Shown piece after piece: positions 36,254 through 49,180 of a stretch of 64,000 nt of DNA. This DNA is from Trichuris trichiura. Its lineage: Eukaryota > Nematoda > Enoplea > Trichinellida > Trichuridae. The notes beneath the pieces are model-generated. The model was not told the origin of the DNA. It did not search any database and was given only the letters and a program-made list of their open reading frames with translations. Positions within the stretch are counted from its first letter, which is position 1, and every line of letters begins with the position of its first letter. Position numbers and translations under genes: made by a program. The stretch spans positions 1,054,001 through 1,118,000 of the forward strand of contig JBAJFE010000038.1 of the NCBI GenBank assembly GCA_037903355.1, in the 5' to 3' direction.

Positions 36254-39200
36254 ATGAGTGCGATTGTTGAACGGAAATTGGTTGACTTGCGTGTGGTTGA
36301 ATTGAAGAACGAATTAGACAAACGCGGCTTGGATAAAACGGGCGTTAAAGCTTTGTTGATTTCGCGACTGCAGGAGGTAAGTGACTCTACTGTATTGACT
36401 ATTTACTTATTTTATCCTGGATCGTCGTAGTTCCTGTTCATGTAATTCTATAACAACATAATCATCTCAAAAAGCTTTTTCCCACCCCAGGTTTGTGTCA
36501 TTGCTTTCTTCAAACAGCTCCACGATTTTTTGTTCATCTTATTTCGTCTTCAGCGGCAAGAGTGACTGCGTTGATACCAGTTGATAAATCGGTAGTTTCT
36601 GCTTTCGATAGTGAAGCTAACTTTATCAGCTAGCATCAGTACTGTTATTTGTGGTCGCATGAATGCGAAACCTATTGAGTTGAAAACCTTTTACGGTTTT
36701 CTCGAAGAATCTAACAAGGGGAGGATACTGTAATTGTGAAATGTTTTTCGCAAGTAATAAAGACTGCTGTTTCTAGTGATGTCAGCCTTCAGAGAAGCTG
36801 CTCCTGAAAGCAAGAAGCTGATGAGCAGTAAAACTAATTTGCGCCAAAGTTACAGTGCAGCGTGATGTAACTTGCTCACCAGCTCAGCAGTGGTCGTAGT
36901 TTAATTTTGGCTTAGTTTAAACCAGTGTTTCTCAACGTGGACCGTGGGGCCCCCCTGGGGGGCCTTGGGAGATTTTAGGGGAGCCCTGAAAGCCAGGGAG
37001 GCCCTGGAGGATAATGCAGCAGGACATTGTCCCAATAAGCGGTGGGCCCTTACAAGGATTAGGGGAGCCCTGACAAGGCCTAGGGGGGCCCTGGGGCAAG
37101 AAAGGTTGAGAAACTATGGTTTAAATTAATGAAGAGTAGCGTTTTCTTAATTGTGCGACCTTCTCGAAGCCGATGTACATTATGTGCAACGGTCACATGA
37201 AGGTCGAAATTATGATGGCGTGACGGTCTCTAGGTATAAATGCTACCTAGAAGTTACCCATATGCCGTACACGTTTTCAGAAAGGCAATTACGACGATGC
37301 GAGTTTTATTGATTTATTTTCAGGCGTTGCGCGGAGAGGGAAGTGATCCCGAAACACACGTGTTCAAAGTAGTGGAGCAAAGTCAGAAAAAGCCACCCAA
37401 GAAATTGCGTACATTTCCGTTTGATCTGTTGTTGGATCAAAGTTCATTTGTCGTTGTTTTATTAGGAGAAGACACGGAGAAAGATACGGGAGAAGAAGAA
37501 GAAGAGGAGGTAGTGGTACGAGGTTTTGCTTATTTTCGAATTTTTATCTCTATTTGATTGCGTTTGATATTTTTAATTATACTTCTTCCGTAAGTTCTTT
37601 GGAAGTTGTTTACAATTGTAGCTTAGCTCCTCTGTGTGTGCAAAACTATGTCAAAAGCAGATTTGGAAGCAAGAAGTTAGGTTAAGTGACCTATTAGCCC
37701 AGATGCGTGGGTGTTGTATAAGTGCTTTATTGCCGCAGAAACTGCACAGTTGATTGTAAATTGTTGGAAAGTTGTTCATTGAGAAACTTTGAAACCGCTG
37801 AGAGTGTGCAGGCAGAAAAGGATCGCATGTGAATTCAACGGCTAAACATTGTCTGCCTCGCTGAACCGACTTTTCAAACATACTATTATCTGCTCCATGG
37901 ACTCCCTGCAATGACATTATTTTTCACGCAAGCACTCAGATAATTTTGGCAGTTCACATTCCGAAATGGTCGAAGAACGTCGACCCTACGCTTACGACTT
38001 GATTATTTTCAGATGGAAGCGGCAGAATGTTTTGGTGAACTTGCAGATGAAGCTGAACTACAAGGTAAATGTTTTAACGGTTGTGGCGCGACCTCTTCGT
38101 TTATGGTCCCTTCGCTTGATCGATCGACTTGGCTCCTCTTGCGGGTTTTCCCATCCAATTTCCAAAATCCGTCAGACGCGACAAGTAGCAGTGGTCTTGA
38201 GAAGTTGTTCTTCACTTTTGGCAGTGCCAGTGTGGTCATTATCCATTTGCACGGTTATAACTGTATAATGTTTCCGCATTCCACCACTATCTACAGAAAC
38301 GGCTGCTATCTCAGTGTTATGCTAGTCAAAAACGGCTTCGGTCGACACGTTAGCTGTCGCCGGAGAGGTGCCTCGTTGCCTTCCTACCAGAATGCAGGAA
38401 CGCATTCAGTCCTTCTATGTTATAGTGACAAAATCTATTAATATACTTGATTTGCAGTTGCAAAAAGCGACGAGGAGTTGCTTAGTGTTCCCAGTCCTGA
38501 AGCCATTGAACCTAAGTGTCCATTCTCCGTGGAAGACACCATTTGCCTGCATGATTCCAATTCCGCGAATTTTGAGCAGTCCGAGTCGCTCATTGTGCAT
38601 ATTGGCCCTTCTACTGAGGCCGATCGTATGGATACACTAACGAGTGATATTTCCTGTGAAGGCAATATGCTGGACGGCCATCGGGAAGAGGACGAGGCAG
38701 ATGACACTGACGTCGGTTTCGGCGAGCAACCAGCGCATCCAGTGGACGAGCGAACCGTCGAAATGAATGAGAGCAGCTGCGAAGTAGAGTGCACTGTCGC
38801 TGAGGCAGATTCACAAGCTGAAGAACGATTTGGAGATGAAAATAAAGCGAGGTTTGTTAGTAACAAGTGTATGTGCCTTTGTTTAGTTAGATCTGTCAAA
38901 GATGTTCGTTTTGGCGTTGGTGGGCCGCCAGTGCCCGTTTCATCTTTTTTTATATACTCTCCCTCAAAGCAATATTTTGGTTGACCTGAGCGTTCGGATG
39001 GAAAGGTCGAACATTTGATATGGCCATTCTGCGGTGCATTGTTTATGAAGCCTCCTACCTTGTTGGTAGAGTCGTCGTACCTGCTTGTGGGATATTTCGT
39101 CTCAAATTGGCTGGTGGAAAGCAATCGACATCAGTTTATTTTGTAAAGTTCCCGTATTCACTGTCTACCTATTCACGAAGATGATGATTGTTAATTGTTG

Positions 39201-42200
39201 ATCTTCTGACAAAATTTATTTTTAGTTCCCAAGAGCAGCAAAAGGATGAGTTCCAAGAAGTGGAAACCCCATCAAATTCTTCAAGTAATGGAGGTTAAAT
39301 GTTTTTGTCTAACTTGAACATCATTGCTTTTTTTTCAGAAAGTACTTCTGACTATTCTGGAACCAGTCTGTGGGTAACCGGCATTTCACCTGCAGTTCGC
39401 GCGGCAGACATTAAGGTAGCCGTTAAAGGCGTTACCGTTGTTAGTAATATTTTCCTTTCGTAGGCACACTTTTCGAAATACGGCCGCGTGCAGCTAGCTA
39501 AGATTGTGACATGCGCTAAACTTCCTGGGTCTAAATGTTACGGTTTCATAACTATGGTAACGCCGGAGGAGGCTACTAAGTGTATCGAAGTGTTGAACCA
39601 CAGTGAATTGAACGGCAAAAGAATTACGGTAGAAAGAGCGAAGAGCGACCAACTGGTCACTCAAAAGGGACAAACTTCCGGTGGAAATAAGAAGGTCGCG
39701 TCGGCTGCTACCCCGGTAGCTGCTACGGCGGTTGTCACCGCGACCACGACAACCACCACGACCAGTACTACTACCGCACCTAGTAAGAAAACAGCATCTG
39801 CACCTACGGCCGCGGAGGCGACTGATACAACGACAAGTACTCCGTCGGCTGGTGCGGAGGCTACCGAAAGCGGTGGGAAGGAGAAAAAAGATGAAACTGC
39901 TTCGCGTAAGAAGGAAACCGCGAGTCGCCTACGTGGTCGCCAATCCTGCTGTTTTTAAAGGGGCGAGAAGTAAGGAAAAGCCTAGATCTTCATCGAAGTC
40001 AAAGGAAGAACGCCACCGAAAGCGCAGCCGGTCAAGGTCTCGTTCGCGCAGCACGCGGCGTCGTCACTACTACGATGGCGACGATTACAACCGTAATTAT
40101 CGTGGGCGACCAGTGATGGGTAGAATGTTGCGGAGACCTATGGGTCGTGGTCCCTTCCTTCGTCGTATGATGCGTAACTCTTATCCGCCACGATATGTTG
40201 GAATGAATTCACGCTACTATGAAGATCGCCATTCTCGTGAGTCCGAATACGAACGAATGAAGATGCGCGAGAAAGAGTACATGCAACGCGAGGAGATGCT
40301 GCGCATTGAACGCGAGAAAGCTCGCCTTCGGTTGGTTGCTTTCACTTTCTTTCAGCTCTGCATAAGGCGGTTGTTTCCAGAGCTGACAGAGAACGCCTTG
40401 AAAGGGAAAAGTTGGAACTTCAGCAGCAGCGTATGCGCCTGTCCTACGAGAGGTTTTGAGTCTTTCAAGCTTACGTTTTTAAAAGCCAAACTTTTTACCT
40501 TTTTATTGCTTTACTCTTACTGCTGTCATACCTAAATCATTGTCTTATCGCTATTACAAGTAACAGCATGTTTAAATATTAGGTCGGAAAATAAGTCCTG
40601 TTGGCATTTGAAGCTTTGTTTTAAAAACCTTAAAACTGTTTCCACAGTGATGATATACCAATCTATGAGATATTTCCTGTTCTTGTCTGTAACCCGAAGC
40701 CATCTGTTGGAAGGGTTCATGACAGCTTCCTTAGAAGTAGGAGGACTTGGATTGAAAAGTGGTAACATGTCTTCTACGTCTTCTTCGCTTTTAAACTGTT
40801 TCTTAGCGAAATGATTTTCGAAAAAATGGAAGCGGTGATAATCTGACGGAGCGAGGCCTAGTAAATGTGGTCGAAGGTAGATTACCTCCAAATCGCGTTT
40901 ATTCAAAAATCACTGAATAGGTTGATGTTGCGCAGTCTCCCTTTATGGCATTGGAACAAGGTGTTTGGCTCTTCTAGTAGCGACCTCGACCGAATCGCCT
41001 GAATAAGTCTTTCTAGCTGACTGGTATTGCACTTCGGTCGTTATCGCCTTTTCCCAAGTGCCTCTGAATGCGCAGCATTGCGGCGTGCACTACACCAAAC
41101 GCAAAGCCAACGCTTTTTCCTGAATATACATCGGCTTTGACTTGAGTAGTGCTTTGCGGCTAGAGGGAGCCCAATGGCGAGTCCGCTCTTGGGGATGTTC
41201 TTTACAGAACGCTGGACTAATCTCCGACAATGAGATAATCCATGCATGCGAGTGTCCGTCGCATCGTGAAGACTTCTGTAGTGGGTTCGAGTCTTCCATC
41301 CACGTTTTCCTGTGTCAAAGCTTGTTGAAACCAGTGGCCGAGAACGCTAACTTAAAACTTTTTCCAACTACGACCCGTTGTCATATGGGAGCGAACTAAA
41401 GTCGATTCGTTTGCTAATCTTCTCAAGCTCTACCTGAAGTGGATAAATATAACAGATGTCCAGATTATTGCTTACCCTAGGCGTCAAATTCTCCGTTCGA
41501 AGGTCTCTCGAACCATCATTCTGCTGTGCGCAGAATGAGGACGCTTTCGCCTTATACGGAGCGTATGCGATACTGGGCTTCTGTTGCTCCACCACGCGAG
41601 CTGAAGGGAAACGTAATGGAAAGTCTCATGTGACATCCCGCAGGCGCAGAGTTCTTGCTAACCATTACGAACGTGTGGATAAGATATTCACTCAAGAACA
41701 TGTCTTATCTACAGCGTTCATATCAGCAACAAAGCTAGGTCGGCTATTCTTTCGTAACTCTTCTAAATCATGTTAAGTTAATGCCGACAGGACTTAAATT
41801 CCTACCCAATACGATGCTTTGAATATGGTGCAAATTTTGGTCCTTAACTTGAAGATCGATTATCTCTGTTGCCAAGCGTGTCGCTTTTCAGCAGTGGAGG
41901 CCCAGGCAACGTTCCCGGAAGTGGTGCCGGAATGAAGCGAATGTACGATGGATCGCCATATACTCCAAAGCGTATAAGTTACCCGGGACCAGGTGGGTAC
42001 GATACGCGCATTGGCATTCCGCGTGAACGACCATCCGGCAGGTGATTACATCTAGTTCATTGCGTATTTTAAAAATAACCGCTGTCGGCATCCTTTGTCT
42101 GCAGTTATAGACGTCCTGATTATGGGGATGCGAGAGACGTAAGACGTTCCGGAGGTCCGCCAGAAAGGTATGATTATCGTGGTGACCGATCCGCGTTCAG

Positions 42201-42606
42201 CGGAGGTGCAAGAAGTGGCAGTGGTGATCATCGATCTGCACCGCGGCTAACTTCCATGAATAGCGCAGGCGCCAATGGTAGCAGCCGAACGGACACGCGT
42301 CGCATGTCACCCCCGTCGTCGTCAATGTCTCGCCGTGGTCGTCCAGCGGCTTCGTGGAACAGCAGTGGTCGTAGCGGAAACTTCAGTGCTCATAATTCTG
42401 GAGGATCGCCATGGTCAGAGTCAGTTGGAGGTGGTGGACAAGGCAGTGGATGGAGTCGCTCCGGTCCGAGTACCTCTGCCAATGCTTGGGGTTCCGGTTG
42501 CTTCTCGAGCAGCGGTGGAGGCAACAATTCAGATCAGTATGGGAGTGGTGGCGACCGTTTTGACAGTTACGGCAAATATTCTGGGTCGGTCAGTCGTCGC
42601 TATTGA
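36254..42606 (+). CDS. SAFB-like protein (SAP + RRM), scaffold attachment factor B family
   Basis: SAFB/SLTM proteins bind matrix-attachment DNA through a SAP domain and RNA through an RRM, acting in nuclear scaffolding, transcription and splicing. Eleven exons join: 36254-36376, 37324-37509 (or 37515), 38013-38064, 38458-38851, 39226-39284, 39339-39415, 39464-39905, 39961-40330, 40381-40452, 41892-42041, 42105-42606, about 808 residues. Order: SAP (residues 5-45, LVDLRVVELKNELDKRGLDK); acidic region; RRM (SLWVTGISPAVRAADIKAHF, RNP1-like KCYGFITMVT, RITVERAKSD); Thr/Ala-rich low-complexity stretch; RS-rich block (KRSRSRSRSRSTRRR); Arg/Glu-rich coiled coil (MRQREEM-like); Gly/Arg/Ser-rich tail. 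The order is that of animal SAFB. Introns 1 and 9 carry transposons. Confidence 0.93.
36923..37118. mobile_element. small non-autonomous hAT element in SAFB intron 1
   Basis: The 196 bp element starts CAGTGTTTCTCAACGTGG and ends GGTTGAGAAACTATG, giving inverted termini CA(G/T)(T/A)G-TTTCTCAAC. It is flanked by GTTTAAAC (36915-36922) and GTTTAAAT (37119-37126), a 7/8 target duplication. The interior is GC-rich with repeated GGGGGGCCCTGGGG-type runs. It resembles the ends of the 30.5 kb hAT element, which suggests the same transposase family could have moved it. Confidence 0.85.
40579..41809 (-). mobile_element. mariner transposon in SAFB intron 9, dead
   Basis: The left end reads TTAGGTCGGAAAATAAGTCC and then TGTTGGCATT. 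The right end on the minus strand reads TTGGGTAGGAATTTAAGTCC and then TGTCGGCATT. Both ends abut TA (40577-40578 and 41810-41811). At 1231 bp it is near full mariner length (~1.3 kb). It lies antisense in the intron between RLSYER and the Gly-rich exons of the SAFB-like gene. Confidence 0.9.
40600..41700 (-). pseudogene. mariner transposase remnant
   Basis: The clearest piece is at 40906-40620: LLGLAPSDYHRF in the place of the mariner (P)D(L/I)(A)PSDYH signature that holds the third catalytic aspartate, followed by a helical KKQFKSEEDVEDML and the C-terminal RWLRVTDKNRKYLID. The upstream part (41600-41040) shows pieces in several frames. Stops and frame changes throughout mean it is not functional. 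Confidence 0.85.
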
Positions 42607-42943
42607 ACGAATAATGTTCATTGCTCGCATATGATAAAGTGGACCTCAGATATTGTTGCGCTATTATAAACTATCTTGGTAATTTTCCTTGCAAGTTGCC
42701 TACATTCATCCGCACTGTCTTTAATTCTGCACTACCAGCTCCTATACAAGTAAATTGATAACTGTAGCACGTTGCTGCGCATTTATAATTTCTTTCATAA
42801 TCATGCCGACATTTTGTTCACTTTCGTGTGAATTGCTTGTCAAATATCGAAGTAAATTATGCGACGTTTTGTTGGTAGTAGGATAGAGGTGCTTTGCGTG
42901 ACAATCGCGCTGCAGGTTATCGTCCAGCATAGTTGTTATTGCA
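42607..42943. other. short spacer, SAFB-like to ankyrin gene
   Basis: 337 bp between the SAFB-like stop and the next ATG on the same strand. It must contain the 3' end of one gene and the start of the next. No splice-leader acceptor or polyadenylation signal was assigned. Confidence 0.5.
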
Positions 42944-45045
42944 ATGATTGCTTCATTGGGGTCGTTTCTTGGCCGTGGTAAGTCGTCCAGTAGCAGTAGC
43001 CTTTTTGCGTTTATTGCTTTCTTTTCAGTTCCGTTTTGCCAAAGTAAAGAGAACGAATTGATGGAAAAAAATAAGGGAAAGTAAGATTGCTCATTGATCT
43101 AAAACGCAACGCAGCTAAACTGACCGTTCCCTTAAAGGCCGCCAACTGTGCTCACGTTTGCTTTGGTCGGAAACAACACGGAGTTGTTTGAACTATTGAT
43201 CAGTCAAGGAGCGGATGTCAACGAGTTGGACAAGAATGGGCGTACTTTGGTTCATTGGGCTGTTGCTTGTGGCAGACATACTATACTGAAAAAGTTGATA
43301 GATAGGGGAGCAAATCTGTCATTGCGAGACCATAGCGGTGCGCATGCCTTGCATTACGCCACTCAATTAGTCCGTGTTGACCAGTCGATTTCGATAGTTC
43401 AATTACTACTGCCATACGTAGGTGGACCGGATAAAATGGACGCTGCGCATCAGACCCCATTATTTTGGGTTTCACTTTGTAAAGGTAATGATGAGTCTGA
43501 GAATTCGTAAGTCATTTTCTTAACCGACCTTCGTTTGGCACATTAAGATAGACTACCAATAGCCAAAATGCTCAGGCAACACGGTGCAAGTATTAACATA
43601 AGGAATATTCATGGCATGACTGGTAGTGAGACGCTGACTGAAAAATAATATAATCTTATTTGATTTGTTTTCAAATTGAGTTCTCCACAGCGCCGCATCA
43701 TCGGATAATTCTAACTTTATTCAAATGATCCTGGATGACAGCTGTACCGCGCCGGTAGATTCACCTGATCGAAATGGTTTTACGCCACTGTTTTACGCTG
43801 CTGCAAGCGGTAGCGTCGATTGCATGCGTTTACTGCTTGATCATGGCGCTTCGGTCAACCATCGCAGCAGCAGATTGAAAACGGTTGCCCATTATTGCGC
43901 TTTCCGAGGTGACGTCAACGCTCTAAAGCTACTGCAGAGCTGGGGTGCTCGATTGGATTTGGCTGACGAATTTGGTCTAACCGTTCTGCACGAGGCAGTG
44001 CAATCTCACAACTTGGGTAATTCTTTGTTTTTCGGCTACATGGTTTAGCTTTCTACGTAGCTGGGTGAATTGGGCGCGATTTTGTTCCTTTTGCGGTATA
44101 ATTTTCATCATATAGGTTTTGAAACGTAACTTGTTGCGTCGTCTGCTTGAATAAAAATGTTATACTTCTCAAGCAAAAATGAATCTGCTCATCACCTACG
44201 TACGTCCACCGGATACCCTCGTAAAAGCGCCCTGTCAGGGAGCACTGAAGTCGCGTAGCGATAGTATTAATATGGGTATTTTTACCTTCCTTACGCTGAC
44301 CTTCCTAAAGGCGTCAGTGGGTGAAATCCTCTTAGAGTGCGACTGTTTGTTGTTTCATTCGGATGCGATTAACCGGGTGGTTTGCCGTCGGTCAAATAGT
44401 GCTACTGCCACTATGTTGTCCCATAAGGGTCCTCAGAGGACTGTCACAGTGAAGCTCGAACTTAAACCTAACATATCTCGATCAAACGGGGGTACCAGAA
44501 AGCTGGCCGACTCTGATATGAAAAGGCACCCGTGACCGAATAAGTGTGGTAACGCTGTAGAGGCGACGGCTGAATCTTCCGAGTTCTTTTTCCTATACGC
44601 GGTATGGTAATTGGTGATTGGGCTCTATGTTAGACCTAGCCCATTATTCGATTATATCTCTGTATATCGTACTTTTAGCCTGCGTAAAATGGCTTCTTCG
44701 TTGCGTGAATGACGTGAACTGTTTTGATTGTCTCGGACGTACGGCACTTCATATTGCTGTTGCTATGGGTGACACGGCGGTGGCCGCTGCTCTGCTGGAG
44801 CGTGGTGCTGACAGTCACGCCGTTGTTCAAGACAAGGTACGAATGCATAAGAAGAAGAAGAAGAAGTACAACCATTGAATATACTTATTTGCAGGGACGG
44901 TTTATAGCAGCTGCTACCATTGCCGCTCGTCGAAATGACAAAGTTACTAGCGAACTGCTGGCCCACTTTGCTAGCATCGTGAGTGTAGAGAATTCGAATT
45001 CAAATAAACGCGATTTCGAGAAAAAATGGAAGTCGAACATTGCAG
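42944..45045 (+). CDS. Ankyrin-repeat protein, 3' end unresolved
   Basis: A protein-interaction scaffold of about ten ankyrin repeats; partner and exact family unknown. Exons joined in phase: 42944-42977, 43029-43080, 43138-43506, 43552-43622, 43681-44016, 44679-44836, 44895-45045. Canonical repeat cores are visible: NGRTLVHWAVACGRHTILKK, GMTVLHSAAS (created by joining exons 4 and 5), NGFTPLFYAAASGSVDCMRL, GLTVLHEAVQSHNLACVKWL and GRTALHIAVAMGDTAVAAAL. The last exon leaves at phase 1 with a GT donor, so the coding region continues downstream, but the next exon was not identified with confidence. The long exon at 50.2-51.8 kb is one candidate. The start ATG at 42944 gives a short leader; an upstream exon cannot be excluded. 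Confidence 0.85.
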
Positions 45046-45290
45046 GTTAGTTGTGTTTATTAAAATGTTCCTACGTATCAAGCAGCACTGGAAAAGTAAT
45101 AAAAACGGATGCATAGCGGCTACTTTTGCTTTTTTATAGCTGTGATAACTACACTGTTGCTGGTATTTTTAAAATTCATATTATTACTGTTATTTAAAAA
45201 GTGAAGCTCCATAACGAGTCTCTGTTAGAGTAGTAAAAATGTTATATTTCTCGCTCGTATGTACACAAACAGCATGATTGTAGCTTTTGG

Positions 45291-45388
45291 GAAACTTCAG
45301 TTTTCTTCGTCAGAGATGGATGCCAACATTCATCCACTTGAGGGCTATGCCTTGAAATACATCTCTGACGATGGAAACTGGAAATTTC
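45291..45388 (+). repeat. ~98 nt imperfect hairpin in ankyrin-gene intron
   Basis: The arm 45291-45318 (GAAACTTCAG...CGTCAGAGATG) pairs with 45360-45388 (CATCTCTGACG...GAAATTTC). The inner 11 bp CGTCAGAGATG/CATCTCTGACG pairing is perfect, and the outer half has a few mismatches and a bulge. The loop is about 41 nt. Length and shape resemble a microRNA precursor or a tiny foldback element; no mature sequence is recognised. Confidence 0.7.
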
Positions 45389-48300
45389 TCAAAGGTGCGA
45401 CCTCACTATATTTGTGCAGATAAAGGGGAAGGGAAAAACATTTTTATTCTCCTATTGATGTTGTTCCAAATCTTTTTATTATTCATCCGTTGGGAGTCCA
45501 AGGTATAAGCTTTGTGAATGCCACGTCCTTTCAGCGAGTTTACTTGGTTTCCCTATACTTCTGGCTAACGTGCTTTAAGCGTGTTGTTTTACTGAACTGA
45601 GCAAATCTTAAACTTTTTAAATGCTACTATGGAAGAATGGGTCATCAGGCGAAGGTCGGCGATATTTTACCAGTGGTGCTGTCCGCTGGCTGCCGTTGGT
45701 TCGTCAAAGAATTTTAACATTAGTCAGGGCCGTAGAGTGTTTAGAATTTGTTGCTGCTTATTTCAGGTTTCTGAGTACAGACTGGGCAAAATCCTTGTTG
45801 GATCTCTGTGAGGTCTAGCAAAGAATTAAGCCGACGTGATGGTGCAATCTGCGGTATTTTTATGACTGAAAATTTATTCGTTTTATAATATGACTTGTTC
45901 CTCATTAAACAAGCGCGAAGTTTTCAAGCTGCAAATCTTTTGAATTTTAATTGATTCGTAATTAGCATGCAATTGACGCATGTGAAGGCAAACAATACGG
46001 TAGTAAATATTACGAAGTGATCAGTTGGTTGCCCGCGCTTTAAAACAAGCCTAGTGAAAAAGCTTCGTCGCGACAGATCGCTTACATTAGTTTGTGCAGT
46101 CTATTTAAAAATTCATCGCGAAACTTAACTTTTTTCAAGCCTTAAAATCGGAATTTTTCTTATGCCTATCGGTCCGCTTAGAAAGTTAACGTTCTAATTC
46201 TATCGACGTGATGGTTCGCAACGCCCTGGTCGCTTGGCTTAGGGTGATCCAAGTGCTAATGTTTTTTTTTGTACTTCGGTCTAACTGAGATTATGATGAA
46301 TGCATCAATATTTTTTCAGATCTTCTATTTTGCTTGAAAAAATGGAAGATCCATGAAACGATGATCTTTTCCTCACACTGATTGTTAAAGAAACCCGAAG
46401 GGCTTTGTTGGTCATTACACAATAAAGAGTTCCGTCGAGTTGAGATGCCCAAGCAGGACCCCTATAGGGAAAGTAACAATGTACATTTGTGAAGAATTCT
46501 ATGCTTTGAAGTCTTTAGATACTTTGATCTCGCTAAGGTGACTTGACATTGGAATTATTAATATTAGTATAACTTAGCGTAACGGATGGGTAAGGTTTCA
46601 CTTTTTTAAATTCAGAAATAGGTCTTGGTAAAATCAGAAATGGAATAGCCCTTCGCTATACGCGGTGAGTGATGCATAGCTGCTGAATTTGACTTCTTCC
46701 CGGTGATTTTGTATCCGCATGCAGCTGTAAGCATGTGTGATCTGCGCGAGGTCTTTTCCATCTACATTGCTCATCAGCCTGTGTAGAAAAGTAATGAGTC
46801 ACTATTTTTCTGCGCCCTGTGCATCTGTTACTTTTGCTTTCTTATTCCCCTATAACCCTTCAGTGCTTCCGTGTTCTATACAGGTAGTTCTCGGATGTAA
46901 CGGGTTTTTCACTCATAGGCAATTTTACTGGCTGGAAAGCGTGGGTGTATGGCAACGTTTCCCTGTATTTTCATCTGCCGAAAGTAAACACAAATCGCGC
47001 TCTAATCTTGCGCGCCTTCTTCAGCCATGTGCATGCAAAGCGGTGGTTCTGCTGTGACAACAATGTTTAAGGTTCGTATCAGACGCTATAACCTTAGAAT
47101 GGTCGTTAACAACATCATAGAAGCTTGGAATGTCGTACCGAGGCAATGCATTTATTGTATTTGGCTGAAATTTATAGTAAATTTGGCCCATGATTTTAAA
47201 GACTTCCTATACATTTCTAAAATACACGAAATTACTGAAAGCTGCGTTCATTTGGTTGCGCTTTGAAGAAACAGACTATCAGGATGTCAAGGACATTTTG
47301 AATTGTCAACAGGATTAGCTAACCATCGATGGGCAGTAGGGGAAGCAGAAGGTTAACAAAGGTTGATGACACTGGAAAAATTTGTTCATAAAGCGAAGAT
47401 TCGTAAGCCAAAGAGGCTATTGCTATTCTTTAAAATGGGAAGCCGTTTTGAGCAGATGTGTTCTCCTAAAAACAGTCTGCCAGATCTCACTGACTGGTGA
47501 AACAACGCAAGGAAGTGTGCGCAGCAGTAATGCATAGTAGGTACGAGTAACAAAAATGTGTTTTAACTAAAAACAATTTACGCGTGGTATGTTTCCATTG
47601 CTAATTGGTAAGCTACTAATCCCAGTTGAATGCTGAAACTACCGAAAAATGGCTGGCTTAGGAGAATCACAGGATTGTATGACTCGACTTGGATCACTAT
47701 TGTCTGGTCTACGTATCTGTCTCTGCAAGAGCGCTTGCGCGTTTTTTCGGCTACTGCAATTGAGGTGAAGATGACTTCAAGGGAGACCAATTAGCTATTG
47801 TTACTTTGATTTGCTTGCCACAGAAATAAAAAAATAATTCGAGAAAGAGTGTAAATATTACGGATACTGGCCAGAACTGTGAAGACCTGCAATCCAGCAC
47901 CTGTTCGTTCATCTATCAGCAAGGTAGGACGGTTGACGAATTCGCGCAGAAGGACAGTAGCTCGTGTTGCACGGGGTCAGAAAACCAGTACGAATTATAG
48001 AAGCCTACTATTGTTCCATCACATTTCTAAAAGCAAAGAGATGCCTACGCTATTCATTCGTAAAGCGAAAATAAGGTCAGGTTCAGCTCCGTAAAAAAGA
48101 ACATTCGTAAAGTGAGGAATACCTGTAATGCAATAAGATGGAATAACATCAATAAAGCCTTCCCAAAAGTAAACGCTATAAAATGCAAATAATAAATAAC
48201 AGTGGAAAAATAAATAAAAAGATACAGAACAAAATGTTTTTTCACTGAAATAATGGGATAATAGAAATGAAATAAAAATAAGAGGAAGAAAGTGAAACGT

Positions 48301-49180
48301 AAATTGGAAATAAAAGTAACTAAGGGAAGTCATGGAACTCTGGTTAATCATTTTCCCTTTCAGCTCCGTGAATTCAAAGTTTTTCTGGAAGCAGAAGTTC
48401 CGCTACAGTAAAAAGAATTTAAGAGGATTTCTATTGTCCTGTGAGAACAGTAGGTGTTTAGCTAGCTCAGTAATGTACAACAGTGGTATTTATTAATGAG
48501 TGGACCCTGTACCAATGTTATTTCAAAGTGAATGTGAATTTACCGTAGGTCTGCTAATAAATGCTAGCGCTGCAGCTCACTGAGCTATTGAAACTTCACC
48601 ACTACAGTTATCAACTGTGATCGCTGTTGGATGCTTTTAAATGTTCTTTTCTGCATATCTCAATTACTATCATGTTTATCGTTTCTCCATGATGTCAATG
48701 TCAGGCAGAACAACGACAGTTTGAACACGAAATGCCTCTTGCAAGAACGCTACCAACCGAAGAAACTATCGATTAATTAACAGATATTTAGCGTGAACCG
48801 CAGGAATAAGTTGGTCAAAGTAATGAATCCCATGCCTCACGCTGATTTCATGACGGTACACAGAGCGTGCTACATTCTGTGTCACCCAACTTCACCTCTA
48901 GAAATCTTCGTTTATATTTGCAGGCCGCTAAAAATCGCAGATATCGAGGCTGCCTATTCAGTGTTTATAAAGCGTATTTTCATCAATCGCCGACGCTTCA
49001 GTTAAAAGCACTGATGCATGAAAGTACTGGCAGTGCAGCAAGGCAGCATCAACAGTTGTCTAGTATTAATTTTTATTTTATTCGTCTTCTAGGATTAATT
49101 TTTGATCATAAAATTTTTCCTCACCTCTGTGGTGCGTTAACTGCAGTTTTTTCTTAGTTTGCTGTGATCATGTTTCCTAG

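Noticed and set aside
38438..39124. 228-codon minus-strand frame
   Set aside because: It is the antisense of the acidic SAFB-like exon (38458-38851), which has a clear splice-joined reading on the plus strand.
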